Positions 9,106 to 17,948 of a stretch of DNA of 64,000 bases are shown piece after piece. Below the pieces are notes generated by a model. The model searched no databases, had not been told where the DNA came from, and saw only the letters and a program-made list of their open reading frames with translations. The stretch lies in assembly GCF_018918285.1 (NCBI RefSeq), contig NZ_JAHLQF010000002.1:744001-808000 (forward strand), read 5' to 3'. Positions within the stretch are counted from its first letter, which is position 1; every line of letters starts with the position of its first letter. The position numbers were made by a program, and so were the translations under genes. Origin of the DNA: Clostridium mobile. GTDB lineage: Bacteria; Bacillota; Clostridia; Clostridiales; Clostridiaceae.

Positions 9106-9474
9106 ATGAAAGTGTGTATTCCAGTGAAGGAAAACAAGGGATTAGATAGTGTTGCTTTTAACCATTTTGGTTCAGCACCATTTTTTCTAATTTACGATTT
9201 AGAGAAAGAAGAAGTAAAAGTTATTGAAAACGGAGATTTACATCACGAGCATGGTATGTGTCAACCACTTAAAGCAATTGGAGGAGAAGATATTGATGCG
9301 ATTTTAGTAGGTGGTATAGGTGCAGGAGCATTAATGAAATTGAGCAACCAAGGAATAAAAGTATATAAAGTTAGTAAGGACACATTGGCTCAAAACATAG
9401 AATTGCTAAAAAGAAATGAACTTCCAGAGTTCTCAGCAAATCATAGCTGTAATCACCATGGCTGTAGTCATTAA
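9106..9474 (+). CDS. NifX/NifB-like dinitrogenase cofactor-domain protein
   Basis: About 122 residues with the MTH1175-type fold signature: MKVCIPV, the segment FNHFGSAPFFLIYDLE, HEHGMCQP and AILVGGIGAGALMKL. Stand-alone members are small, and some bind Fe-Mo or Fe-S intermediates. The tail NHSCNHHGCSH is rich in His and Cys and could bind metal. ATG 9106 is used because AAAGGAG at 9092-9098 is eight bases away. It lies in one transcript with the ArsR regulator and before a strong terminator. No nitrogenase genes are near, so a general metal or Fe-S role is inferred. Confidence 0.82.
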   Translation: MKVCIPVKENKGLDSVAFNHFGSAPFFLIYDLEKEEVKVIENGDLHHEHGMCQPLKAIGGEDIDAILVGGIGAGALMKLSNQGIKVYKVSKDTLAQNIELLKRNELPEFSANHSCNHHGCSH

Positions 9475-9478
9475 ACCT

Positions 9479-9505
9479 AGCTCTCACAAAAGTGAGAGCT
9501 TTTTA
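9479..9505 (+). terminator. Strong hairpin terminator
   Basis: AGCTCTCAC (9479-9487), AAAA loop, GTGAGAGCT (9492-9500), then TTTTT. It ends the arsR/nifX-like operon. Confidence 0.92.
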
Positions 9506-9624
9506 TATGTCCTCTGATTAATAAGTATATCCCTTAAATAATTCTTAATTATAGATCAAAAGTTCATATTTTGTTTATATATGTGCTAAAATATTCAATA
9601 ATATATAATATGAGGTTGGTGTTT

Positions 9625-11430
9625 ATGAAAAAAAATATTAAATTTATTACACTATGTTTTTTATTAATTTTTATATTCACAGGAAAAGTAAGTGCTAAAG
9701 ATGGAATAGAAATTACTAATTGGAACGTAAAATGTGATATTTTAGATGAAGGTTCTATTCTTGTGAATGAATATATAACTTTCAAATTTTCAGGAAGTTA
9801 TAATGGGGTATTTAGAGAGATAAAAATAAACGATACTGACGGGATTGAGGATTTAAGCATAATTGAAAAAGGAAAAGATGGAGATATAACCCTCACAGAA
9901 GTAGATAAAGGAAAAAATGGTCAAAAAGGAATTTATGAGAGAAGCAGCTCAAAAGAAGGGGAAAATATAAAAATTTATTCTCCCTCAAAGAATACAGAAA
10001 AGACCTTTAATATAGTTTATAAAGTTAAAAATGTGTGTAAAAAATACCAGGATATTGGGGAGCTTTACTACAGTTTTCTTGGAGAGGAAAATAAAACACC
10101 CATAAGAGAATTCAATGTAAATATTAGTTTTCCCTACGATTTTAATAAAGATGAAGTGAAAATATTCGGTCATGGGCCACTAAATGGAGTAGTAAAATTT
10201 ATAAATAATAGCACTGTAAATTTAAATGTTAAAAATGTAGGTGAAGGAAATCTAGTAGCTGCTAGAGTAATATTTCCAAAGGATTATATAAAAAACTCAA
10301 GTAAAGTAGTTAACGAAGATGGATATAATAAAATAATTAAAGAAGAGAATGGTTATGCTCAAAAGATAAAAGATAACCAAGTTCGAAATGAAAAGAGAAG
10401 TATTGTTGGGAAATATATTTCTATTATATTAAGCATCTTAGGAGTTTTAATATTTATATTTACACAAATTAAAACTAAAGAAAAATATGTAGATGAAGTA
10501 TATACACAGAGTACTTTTCCAGATGAGTGTACCCCTGCAGTGTTGAGTTATTTCTACTATAGTACTGTGAGCCCTAGGGCAGTTTTAGCAACTATTTTAG
10601 ACTTGAACAGAAGAGGATATTTAAAGATAGAAGAAATAGAAGAGGATAATTTAACAAAGAAAAGAAAAGATAATATAAAAAACTATAAGATAATGAGAAC
10701 AAATATGAATCTTGATCTTCTAGATCATGAGAGATATTTTATGAACTGGATTATTGATGATATAGGTGACGGATACTATGTAACTACAGAAGGAATAAAA
10801 GAATATAGTAAAAAACATAGCTCAGAATTCTATGATAGATATACAAAATGGTCAAAACCTATTAAAGAAGAAGTTAAGAAAAGAGGGTATTTTGATTTAG
10901 AAGTTAGAAAAACTGGAGTAAGAATTATGATATTATCTATCATAATGATAATAGTTAGTATTCCATTAACTATATTTAGTGGATTATACGGTGCTTTATC
11001 TATAGGAGTGTTTGTCGTATTGCTATTATGGGGAGGGATTAGTCTTTATAATAGAAAAACTCCTTATGGAAAGAGAGAGTACGATAAATGGAATAAACTT
11101 AAAAAGGATATTACAAAGAATAAGAAAGAAGAATTATTTGAGGCTTACCCTATGGATAAATATCTTATATATTCTCTAGTGCTTGGAGTAGAAGATAGAA
11201 GATTAAATGAATTTAAAGAAAGCATAGAAAGAGATAACTATTATTATAATAACAATAATTTTTTATGGTTCTACTTTTATGCAGGCATGTTCGATAGCAG
11301 AACAGGAAAAAATGAATTTAGTTCCTCTATAGACTCAGCCTTTATTTCAACATCGCCATCCTCAGGAGCTGGTGGTGGATTCACAGGAGGCGGCGGTGGT
11401 GCCGGTGGTGGGGGAGCTGGAGGATTTTAG
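9625..11430 (+). CDS. DUF2207 membrane protein with signal peptide
   Basis: About 601 residues. A signal peptide (MKKNIKFITLCFLLIFIFTG, then KVSA before KDG) is followed by an extracellular beta-rich DUF2207 domain with the family's NVKCDILDEGSILVNE and GVFREI motifs. A membrane helix (YISIILSILGVLIFIFT), a cytoplasmic region and two further helices come next. The Gly-rich tail GGGFTGGGGGAGGGGAGGF is the hallmark of this family. Start 9625 is chosen because the signal peptide begins there and GAGG lies upstream. The function of DUF2207 is unknown; it is a cell-envelope protein. Confidence 0.85.
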   Translation: MKKNIKFITLCFLLIFIFTGKVSAKDGIEITNWNVKCDILDEGSILVNEYITFKFSGSYNGVFREIKINDTDGIEDLSIIEKGKDGDITLTEVDKGKNGQKGIYERSSSKEGENIKIYSPSKNTEKTFNIVYKVKNVCKKYQDIGELYYSFLGEENKTPIREFNVNISFPYDFNKDEVKIFGHGPLNGVVKFINNSTVNLNVKNVGEGNLVAARVIFPKDYIKNSSKVVNEDGYNKIIKEENGYAQKIKDNQVRNEKRSIVGKYISIILSILGVLIFIFTQIKTKEKYVDEVYTQSTFPDECTPAVLSYFYYSTVSPRAVLATILDLNRRGYLKIEEIEEDNLTKKRKDNIKNYKIMRTNMNLDLLDHERYFMNWIIDDIGDGYYVTTEGIKEYSKKHSSEFYDRYTKWSKPIKEEVKKRGYFDLEVRKTGVRIMILSIIMIIVSIPLTIFSGLYGALSIGVFVVLLLWGGISLYNRKTPYGKREYDKWNKLKKDITKNKKEELFEAYPMDKYLIYSLVLGVEDRRLNEFKESIERDNYYYNNNNFLWFYFYAGMFDSRTGKNEFSSSIDSAFISTSPSSGAGGGFTGGGGGAGGGGAGGF

Positions 11431-11463
11431 GCTCTAGATAAATTTAATAAAGTTGATAGGGTA

Positions 11464-11500
11464 TATATTTAAAAAAATATATTTAAAAAAATATATTTAA
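11464..11500 (+). repeat. Short tandem A/T repeat, 14-base unit
   Basis: Three copies of TATATTT are spaced by seven A residues (11464-11470, 11478-11484, 11492-11498), directly before the shared terminator. Probably slippage-prone low-complexity DNA. Confidence 0.8.
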
Positions 11501-11506
11501 AAGAAA

Positions 11507-11547
11507 AAGGACTATGTCAAAATTTTGCTTTGAGATAGTCCTTTTTT
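11507..11547. terminator. Bidirectional terminator
   Basis: AAGGACTATGTCAAA (11507-11521) pairs, with one mismatch, with TTTGAGATAGTCCTT (near 11529-11543). T-runs occur in both directions. It serves the convergent DUF2207 and cardiolipin synthase genes. Confidence 0.88.
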
Positions 11548-11579
11548 ATATTTATATTTACATTTTATGTTTTATGTTT

Positions 11580-13016
11580 TTATAAAATTGGTGATAATAA
11601 TCTTGTTATGGACTCCAGTATTTTGCTACCTCTACTTATATTATTCAAGTCCTCTAGGGTTACTTCTTGTGAATATTTCATGTCCATTAAGAATTGCTCC
11701 CTTAATGTATGAGATATTTCATCGTTATAAATAAAAGCATTGGTTTCGAAATTCAATTTAAAGCTTCTTATATCCATATTGGCTGTTCCAATGCTACATA
11801 GAGAATTATCGGATACAATGGTTTTACTGTGTATAAAGCCATTATTGTATAGGAAAACTCTAGCACCGGATTTCAATAACTCTCTTATATAAGATTGAGC
11901 CGCCCAGGACATAAATATATGATCTGGATTCCCAGGTATCATAATTCTTACGTCTACCCCAGAGAAAGAGGATATTTTCAAAGAGTCTAACACGTTATCA
12001 TCCGGTACGAAGTAAGGACTCTGAAGATAAAGATAATCCTTTGCATTATTTATAATTTTTACATAACCATTTTTTATATATTGCTCATTATGATCTGGTC
12101 CACTAGATACAATTTGCATTCCTATATTTATATCCATGTGAGTTTTAGGTGAAAAATACTTTGTGTAGTCCTCAATTTCCTCTTTAGAGGCATAGGTCCA
12201 ATCTAATAAAAATCTTCCTTCTAAATCGTTAACTGCTTCACCTACTATTTTCATGTGAGCATCTCTCCAGTTGCCTATTTTCTTATCTTTGCTTATGTAT
12301 TCATTTCCTACATTAAATCCACCAAGAAAAGCAGTTTCACCATCTATAACTACTATTTTTCTATGATTTCTATAATTAATTCTTTTATTTATAAATGGGA
12401 AGGAATTAGGAAAAAACACAGCATATCTTCCTCCAGCCTCTTTAAAGGTTTTTAGGAGTTTGTCTTTGTCTTTTGCAAATTTGTAAGAGCCCATGGCGTC
12501 AAAGAGAAGTTTAACTTCTACTCCTTCTTTAGCTTTTTTAGTTAATAGCTTCATGAGTTTATAACCTAAATCATCGGGCTTTATTATATAATATTCCATA
12601 TGTATAAATTTTTTCGATTTTTCAATATAATAAAAAAGATCATTAAATTTTTCTTCACCATGAAAATATAATTTTACATCATTTCTTTGAGTATATAGGG
12701 CTCTAGAATTTTTATAATGCATTTTTATTATATCTTCATTTTCTAGTGTACTTATATCATAGTCATAACTTTTTAATATCTTACCTATATATTCATTTTT
12801 GTTTACATCATCTATAAGTTTTTTATTAAAGATTTTTTCGCGACTAAGATTTATTCCAAAAAATAAATAAACAATGAACCCTACTATAGGGAAAAGAGTT
12901 AAAATTAAAAGCCATGCCCAAGTAGTAGAAGGGTTCCGCCTTTCAAAAAATATTAAAAATATTATAAATATTATATTAAGTACTAATGCGGATGTTCCAA
13001 TTATTGATAGATTCAT
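11580..13016 (-). CDS. cls: Cardiolipin synthase
   Basis: A 478-residue protein of the usual length. Two N-terminal membrane helices (about 4-23 and 33-53) precede two phospholipase D motifs: H218-K220-D225 (HRKIVVIDGE) and H396-K398-D403 (HSKTIVSDNS). It joins two phosphatidylglycerol molecules into cardiolipin and glycerol at the membrane. AAAGGAAAT lies before the ATG on the minus strand. The gene is monocistronic, convergent with DUF2207 and divergent from the flavodoxin gene. Confidence 0.95.
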   Translation of the reverse strand: MNLSIIGTSALVLNIIFIIFLIFFERRNPSTTWAWLLILTLFPIVGFIVYLFFGINLSREKIFNKKLIDDVNKNEYIGKILKSYDYDISTLENEDIIKMHYKNSRALYTQRNDVKLYFHGEEKFNDLFYYIEKSKKFIHMEYYIIKPDDLGYKLMKLLTKKAKEGVEVKLLFDAMGSYKFAKDKDKLLKTFKEAGGRYAVFFPNSFPFINKRINYRNHRKIVVIDGETAFLGGFNVGNEYISKDKKIGNWRDAHMKIVGEAVNDLEGRFLLDWTYASKEEIEDYTKYFSPKTHMDINIGMQIVSSGPDHNEQYIKNGYVKIINNAKDYLYLQSPYFVPDDNVLDSLKISSFSGVDVRIMIPGNPDHIFMSWAAQSYIRELLKSGARVFLYNNGFIHSKTIVSDNSLCSIGTANMDIRSFKLNFETNAFIYNDEISHTLREQFLMDMKYSQEVTLEDLNNISRGSKILESITRLLSPIL

Positions 13017-13218
13017 TTTAATTTCCTTTCTGAAAATTATTTATCTTATAATAATACATTTTACACTAATGTCAATTATAATCAACTATTTACATTCATT
13101 TTGTATTTTTTGAATATTTTTAAGATTATGTGTTATAGAATGATTTTATTTGGAAAAGGTTATATAATATAATTATACTTTAATATAATAGTATAATAAT
13201 TAATTAGGAAGTGAAATT

Positions 13219-13692
13219 ATGAATAAAAAAGCGTTAATAGTGTATTATTCAAGGACGGGCAACACAAAAAAAGTCGCTGAAGAATTAGGAGAAATACTAG
13301 GCTGTGATGTAGAAGAGGTTATAGATTATTCCGATAGAAAGGGAACAAAGGGATATATAAAATCTGCAGTGGATGCTATTAAGAAGACAAAAACTAAGAT
13401 AAGTACTCCTAAATTTAATCCAGAAAAACATGATATCATAATCATTGCCACGCCAGTTTGGGCATCTACAATGGCCAATGCTATAAGAACTTATATTATG
13501 AAATATAGATATAAGTTTTCAAAGGTTGCTTTTTTAACAACTCAAGGGTCTTCAATAAGTGAAAAGGCTTTTACAGAAATAAAGGAACTCTGTCAAAAGG
13601 AGCCAATTTCGACTTGTGCTATTAGCACTAAGGAAATTAAACAGGGACTTTACCAAGAAAAACTTAATAATTTTGCTTCTGAAATAAAATAA
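13219..13692 (+). CDS. Flavodoxin
   Basis: A 157-residue protein with the FMN phosphate loop SRTGNTKKVA at residues 11-20, the ATPVWASTMANAIRTYI segment and a later TTQGSS loop, as in short flavodoxin and flavodoxin-like oxidoreductases. It would carry electrons via FMN in the cytosol. It is a single gene with an AGGAAGTG ribosome site and an A/T-rich promoter region upstream. Its electron partner is not encoded nearby; the ferredoxin oxidoreductase at 28 kb is only a distant candidate. Confidence 0.9.
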   Translation: MNKKALIVYYSRTGNTKKVAEELGEILGCDVEEVIDYSDRKGTKGYIKSAVDAIKKTKTKISTPKFNPEKHDIIIIATPVWASTMANAIRTYIMKYRYKFSKVAFLTTQGSSISEKAFTEIKELCQKEPISTCAISTKEIKQGLYQEKLNNFASEIK

Positions 13693-13791
13693 ATATTGAC
13701 TTTATATGGGTAGAATATATTATTAAGGAACTTTTGTTTTTATATGCAATATAATAGTAAAGGAATGAAAAATATTTTAGGAGGACTTTGA

Positions 13792-14172
13792 ATGTATCGT
13801 GATGATTACGGATACTATGATGACATAGACGAATTGATGGAGATGAAATATTGTCCATACTACACCCCTTTATTTAGATGTCCTTTACAATATGGATATA
13901 GACAACAACAGGGACCACCCACAACACCACCACCAAGCTTTACTCCACAATTAACTCAAACTCAAGGGGCAACTACTCAAGCAGTTGACCCAGGTGCAAT
14001 AAGACCTTGTGTAAATACATTTTCATATATTTGGTTGAAAAATGGCCAATCCTTTTGGGCTTACATCATATATGTAGGAAGAACTTCTATTGCAGGCTGG
14101 AAGTATCAGAACAGGCGTTGGGTGTACTTTGGTGTGGACTTAAAAGATATTAAGAGTTTTACCTGTTATTAA
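13792..14172 (+). CDS. Tyr- and Pro/Gln/Thr-rich small protein, unknown
   Basis: A 126-residue protein that starts with an acidic Tyr-rich stretch (MYRDDYGYYDDIDE), has CPYYTPLFRCPLQYGYRQQQ, then a Pro/Thr/Gln-rich linker, and ends in a compact aromatic domain (NTFSYIWLKNGQSFWAYIIYVG and AGWKYQNRRWVYFGVDLKDIKSFTCY). No signal peptide is visible. The composition recalls clostridial spore or surface proteins, but this is a guess. It has a clear AGGAGG site, and a terminator follows at once. Confidence 0.65.
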   Translation: MYRDDYGYYDDIDELMEMKYCPYYTPLFRCPLQYGYRQQQGPPTTPPPSFTPQLTQTQGATTQAVDPGAIRPCVNTFSYIWLKNGQSFWAYIIYVGRTSIAGWKYQNRRWVYFGVDLKDIKSFTCY

Positions 14173-14191
14173 AGTTATTTGATAGGATAAA

Positions 14192-14227
14192 AATAGGCTC
14201 CTTTAATTTAGAGCCTATTAATTATTT
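14192..14227. terminator. Bidirectional terminator overlapping a stop codon
   Basis: AATAGGCTC (14192-14200) pairs with GAGCCTATT (14211-14219), with T-runs on both strands. The 3' arm overlaps the stop of the minus-strand gene ending at 14218. Confidence 0.88.
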
Positions 14228-14682
14228 TTTTGATAGGTTAAAACTTTTAGTGCAATAATCTCAGTACAAATTTCGTAAGGGGTTTTTACACCAGCTTTTC
14301 TTAAAGGAATTATAGGAAGACACCATCCTTGTATGGCGTATTGTAGTAAAAATGCCCCAGCCGTGGCAGAGAGTAAATACCATTTTCTATTTATACATGT
14401 ACCGAAAATTAATCCTGTTAATATAAGAATTGAAGCATGGGTTTCTAGTATTCTTTCAATATCCCATTCCATAGATATTTCATATATCCTTTTATTTATA
14501 AATTCTTCATCCTTATCTTTGTAATAATTAACATTATTAATTATATCGTTGACTATTCTTAAGTTATCTTTGTAATTTGAATTTTTTCTAACCCTTTCTA
14601 GGCTATTTGGTATAAATCTACTTTTACTTTTATTATCTTTTAAAAGTAATTCTCTTATAATATCTACAGAATTTATCTCCAT
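14218..14682 (-). CDS. Small membrane protein, DUF2892-like
   Basis: A 154-residue protein. The first 75 residues are polar and helical. The second half has two membrane helices (ILETHASILILTGLIFG and WYLLSATAGAFLLQYAIQGW) and the segment GWCLPIIPLRKAGVKTPYEI, which resembles the end of DUF2892/YgaP-type membrane domains with their conserved Cys-Pro. Such domains occur beside rhodanese or sulfur genes, but none is fused here. The function is unknown and the family call is tentative. It has a GGAGG-type site on the minus strand. Confidence 0.6.
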   Translation of the reverse strand: MEINSVDIIRELLLKDNKSKSRFIPNSLERVRKNSNYKDNLRIVNDIINNVNYYKDKDEEFINKRIYEISMEWDIERILETHASILILTGLIFGTCINRKWYLLSATAGAFLLQYAIQGWCLPIIPLRKAGVKTPYEICTEIIALKVLTYQKNN

Positions 14683-14794
14683 TTTAAATCCTCCGAATTC
14701 TTTAGGGTATTTTCACTAGATATTATTTGCAATAATTATTTATAAATTCAAATAGATTATATATTTAAATTTAATCTATTATAAATAAAATGTA

Positions 14795-14830
14795 TAAAAA
14801 ATAAAACCTCTAGAACATTAAATTCTAGAG
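14795..14830 (-). terminator. Minus-strand hairpin terminator
   Basis: Read on the minus strand, CTCTAGAA (14830-14823) pairs with TTCTAGAG (14815-14808), followed by GTTTTATTTTTT. It ends the DUF2935 gene. Confidence 0.8.
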
Positions 14831-14854
14831 ATTTTAATACACTTTATTTAATTA

Positions 14855-15775
14855 TTAACACTTGAAACTCTTTAGAAGTCTTATATAATGATTTGCTTCT
14901 CTAAGCACATGGTCACCTAATAATGGTAAAGCTATGATCCTTATAGTACAATCGAGTATGCCTTCTGTTCCTTGTCTTTTGAAGTCTCTAATTTCAATAG
15001 TGTTTTTTAGAGCGTCTTCTGTAGTTTTTGGTAAGAGATTTAAATTTTCCATTAGAAGTTTTGCTTCTGCTGTTAGAGCATCAAACTTTTTACCGAAATC
15101 ATTGGCTGTATCGAATAATGTAACTTCTGTCGGGTCCAGTAATCCTCTTATGAATTTAGCATGTTCTGCCATGATTCTATTCCAGAAGTTTTCTTGATAT
15201 GCTAATTCTTTAGCTAGATTTACTTCTTGTCGATTTTGAAGCATTATTAATATTCTTAAATAAAGTTTTGCTTCCCTAAGTATGTGATCAATAAGTAGGG
15301 GATAATTGGTTGTGAACATTTCACAAGCCAATACGTTATCAAGTAATGCTGTTTTGAAACATATTATTTCTTTAGTAGCAGCAATTGCTCTTCTATTTAA
15401 TTGAGATACTCTTCTTTCAAGGCCAGCACTAGGTTGAGTTTGTGGGCATTTTATCAACGCTTCTTCCATTCTAGTTATATTACTATCAATTTCAATTCCA
15501 GACAAGAATTCCGTCTCTCTTTCTGCAGGAAATGTTAAATCTGTTACGAGCTCTCCTGAATTGGCTACCTCAGGACTGATAATTCCTTGGGAAAGCTTAA
15601 TAGTTTCAATAAGTAATTGACTAAATTCATCTTTTAGCATATCTGCTTGGGAGGCCCAAACATGATCTTTAGGCACTAGTCCAGCTTGAAGGAAAATAGC
15701 ATGCTCCTTTGCTATTCTCATAAAAAATAAGTTTAATTCAAGGGATTGTCTTACGAATTCTCTACTAGATAACAC
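14855..15775 (-). CDS. DUF2935 family helical protein
   Basis: About 306 residues made of two related helical halves. Each carries an EH-type motif in a helix (MRIAKEHAIFLQAGLVP near the N-terminus; IMAEHAKFIRGLLDPTE in the second half) and a DHxLREAxxYxRL element (LIDHILREAKLYLRIL; LGDHVLREANHYIRLL). This is the DUF2935 four-helix-bundle arrangement, common in Bacilli and Clostridia and plausibly metal-binding. The GTG at 15775-15773 is taken as start because AAAGGAG (15790-15784) lies eight bases upstream and the family begins with LSSREFVRQSLELNLFF. Longer in-frame ATGs lack a site. Function is unknown. Confidence 0.82.
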   Translation of the reverse strand: MLSSREFVRQSLELNLFFMRIAKEHAIFLQAGLVPKDHVWASQADMLKDEFSQLLIETIKLSQGIISPEVANSGELVTDLTFPAERETEFLSGIEIDSNITRMEEALIKCPQTQPSAGLERRVSQLNRRAIAATKEIICFKTALLDNVLACEMFTTNYPLLIDHILREAKLYLRILIMLQNRQEVNLAKELAYQENFWNRIMAEHAKFIRGLLDPTEVTLFDTANDFGKKFDALTAEAKLLMENLNLLPKTTEDALKNTIEIRDFKRQGTEGILDCTIRIIALPLLGDHVLREANHYIRLLKSFKC

Positions 15776-16074
15776 GTTATCTACTCCTTTTTCATACTCC
15801 ATTGTTATTATATTCATAAAAACTCAAAAGTGAACTATAAAAATCTTATAAATTGCTTTATTTGAAATAATTTAAAGAATCCAAGAAATCTAAGGAATTA
15901 GCATATTTATCTTCAAAATAAGAAGTGAGCTAAAATTCTAATCTTAATAGTCCAGAATATTAAAATCTGCCAACTATAAAAGAGATATTCGCAAAGGATT
16001 AATCGGACAATCAGTTTGAAGATAGCGTATTATAATATATAATCAAATAAAAGCATTAAAATAGGAGGTAAGTT
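15776..16074 (+). other. Divergent intergenic region, little seen
   Basis: Between the divergent DUF2935 and TPR-protein genes. A/T-rich, with several TATAAT-like hexamers (for example near 16030). No convincing operator, riboswitch or small ORF was found. Confidence 0.5.
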
Positions 16075-16749
16075 ATGTTTGAAATTAAATCTAAAAAAAG
16101 AGCAATAGCATTTATAGTAGCAATTATAGTTTTTTTAATTGGTGTTTTTGGAGCAGAGAAATATAGTCAAGCAAGAGAATATAAAAATTTAGTTAACGTG
16201 GCTTCTAAAAGTATGGAAGAAAAAGATTATGATAAAGCTTTAGAAGAATTAAAAAAAGCCTTAGAGTGTAAAGAAGATAAAGCTATTAATGAGAATATTG
16301 ATGAATGTAAAACACAATTGATATCTCTAGCTAAGGCTGAGATAGAAAAGAAAAATTATGAAGAGGCAAATAAGAATATAGAAATATTGCTAAAGCATGA
16401 TAGTGATAATAAAGAAGGAAAAGAAATAAAGCTATTAATAGAGGAAAAAGAAAAGCAAGATAAGGAAATAACTAGAGAGAAAGCAGAAAAACTAGTGCTA
16501 TCAATTAAAGAAGAGAAAGAGGAACTTAAATATTTAGGTATAACAAAGGTACCAACATACCCTCTAGAAGTTTCTTCCTATGAAAAATTTCCTGAAGAGA
16601 TAATAGAAAAAGAGGTTCACATATTTGAAAGAATTATCAAATACGATGAAAAATCCGGAGTTTCTCTTGGGAGATTCTATGTAGATTTTAATGGACACAT
16701 TTACAAAGACACTTATCATGCTAATTTAGAATGTGTTAAAGTGAAATAA
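16075..16749 (+). CDS. Membrane-anchored TPR-like protein
   Basis: A 224-residue protein with a short basic N-terminus (MFEIKSKKR) and one membrane helix (AIAFIVAIIVFLIGVFGA, residues about 10-27), giving an extracellular or N-anchored protein. Residues about 35-120 form TPR-like helical pairs (YKNLVNVASKSMEEKDYDKALEELKKALE and AEIEKKNYEEANKNIEILLKHD). A Lys/Glu coiled segment and a C-terminal beta-rich domain (FERIIKYDEKSGVSLGRFYVDFNGHIY) follow. It has a strong AGGAGG site. It is monocistronic and its role is unknown. Confidence 0.65.
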   Translation: MFEIKSKKRAIAFIVAIIVFLIGVFGAEKYSQAREYKNLVNVASKSMEEKDYDKALEELKKALECKEDKAINENIDECKTQLISLAKAEIEKKNYEEANKNIEILLKHDSDNKEGKEIKLLIEEKEKQDKEITREKAEKLVLSIKEEKEELKYLGITKVPTYPLEVSSYEKFPEEIIEKEVHIFERIIKYDEKSGVSLGRFYVDFNGHIYKDTYHANLECVKVK

Positions 16750-16774
16750 GGCTTTTGATTATTTTCACATTTAT

Positions 16775-16890
16775 AAATTTCTACAAGGATAATTAGATAT
16801 CCAAAAGGGGAGCTAAGTACATAATGACGTCACTTAAAAAAAGGCGTTCCTCCCATTATATACTTAGCTCCCTTATGTTTTACAAAGATA
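16775..16890. repeat. Intergenic hairpin repeat, copy 1
   Basis: Shares a 5' block (TTTCTACAAGGATAATTAGA, 16778-16797), a central inverted repeat with arms GGGGAGCTAAGT (16807-16818) and ACTTAGCTCCC (16862-16872), and a 3' block TTTTACAAAGATATTT with copy 2. The inner stem has TAATG/CATTA, where copy 2 has TAGTGA/TCACTA. It sits between convergent genes and may also terminate transcription. Confidence 0.65.
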
Positions 16891-16916
16891 TTTTTAAAAT
16901 TGTAAGTCTCTCAATT

Positions 16917-17036
16917 ACAAAATTCTACATAGATAATTGAGGTTCCAAATCATAAAGCTAAGGTATAGTGAAGCCGCTCCAAGAAAAAGTCGCTTTTTCA
17001 CTATATACTTAGCTCTTTTTTAGTTTACAAATATTT
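16917..17036. repeat. Intergenic hairpin repeat, copy 2
   Basis: Second copy: 5' block ATTCTACATAGATAATTGAG (16922-16941), arms AGCTAAGGTATAGTGAAG (16956-16973) and TTCACTATATACTTAGCT (16997-17014), then TTTTTT and TTTACAAATATTT. The T-run after the stem makes it terminator-like on the plus strand. The rest of 17037-17227 is A/T-rich with nothing recognised. Confidence 0.65.
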
Positions 17037-17227
17037 AAATGAAAAGTTAGCAACAAAAAAAGTATTACACTCAATATAAAATATAATCGATTTTAGCAGT
17101 TCTTATTGCAGCGAATCAGCATAAGAAGCATTATATAGCATTTTCTATTTGTTATACCCTTAGATTCGTTTCTCAAATATATTTAATAGATTTTTAGGCA
17201 ATCTAATATTTTAATCAATATACTTAA

Positions 17228-17884
17228 TTAATTTTGCACATGAATTTTAATTTTTGAATTAACATCAATTCTTGTACCGTCTATATCCAGGGTTTCATTA
17301 TTAATCCATTTAACTTCCGGGCTTTCCCCAAAAGGGTTGATGTATATAGTTCTTGCCTTTTTGAAAGTGTTTAAATATATCTTTTCTAGTTTAACCACTG
17401 TATTTCCACCCGATGCCCCTTGATTGTTGTCTGTTACTGTTATGTTATATTTTTTATTTGGAGAAGGGATATTATGTAATAATTTATCTGATACAAAAAA
17501 AGTTTTTAGAAAAAATGTAGTTATAAACATAAATATGAGAAGGGCATATAAAATACCAGATATAAATTTTAATACCATATTTGAATCTTTAGCTCTTAAT
17601 AATGGATATATTAAAAGCAAAGGTAATGTAATTATAGGATTAACTATAGTAGTCAAAAGTAACAAAATAATTATTGGTATTAAAATCCCATGAGAAAGTC
17701 TTAAGTTGTAATTTTTATGTAGAGTAAATATAGTTAACGAACAAAAGATAACATAAAAAATATAATATATATTTTCAGCTGCAACCCTTATAAAATGAAA
17801 ATTATTTAAAATCAATAAAGCGAAGATCAAAATAACAGCATCAAAAATTAATAAAATTTTTCCACTTAAAGATTTTATATTCAC
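17228..17884 (-). CDS. Multi-pass membrane protein with DUF5412-like C-terminal domain
   Basis: About 218 residues. Roughly 120 residues hold four to five membrane helices (ILLIFDAVILIFALLIL, IYYIFYVIFCSLTIFTL, ILIPIIILLLLTTIV, FISGILYALLIFMFITTFF). The C-terminal domain reads PSPNKKYNITVTDNNQGASG ... VKWINNETLDIDGTRIDV, the pattern of DUF5412-like extracytoplasmic domains. GTG 17884 is chosen as start because GGGAGG (17897-17892) lies seven bases before it. The upstream TTG/ATG frame would place the site inside the gene. Function is unknown. Confidence 0.62.
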   Translation of the reverse strand: MNIKSLSGKILLIFDAVILIFALLILNNFHFIRVAAENIYYIFYVIFCSLTIFTLHKNYNLRLSHGILIPIIILLLLTTIVNPIITLPLLLIYPLLRAKDSNMVLKFISGILYALLIFMFITTFFLKTFFVSDKLLHNIPSPNKKYNITVTDNNQGASGGNTVVKLEKIYLNTFKKARTIYINPFGESPEVKWINNETLDIDGTRIDVNSKIKIHVQN

Positions 17885-17948
17885 CAAATAACCTCCCATC
17901 AAGTAATATTGTATAGTAAATTTAATGTATACATATGAGTATTATATC

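Noticed and set aside
9106-9474. Nitrogen fixation locus
   Set aside because: The NifX-like protein is of the small stand-alone type and no nif genes are in the window.
11464-11500. Operator or regulatory meaning of the A/T tandem repeat
   Set aside because: It lies between two 3' ends beside a terminator, so low-complexity slippage is the simpler reading.
16807-17014. Riboswitch or CRISPR array at the hairpin repeats
   Set aside because: There are only two good copies, with no equal spacers and no conserved aptamer core; no gene reads downstream of them in the same direction.
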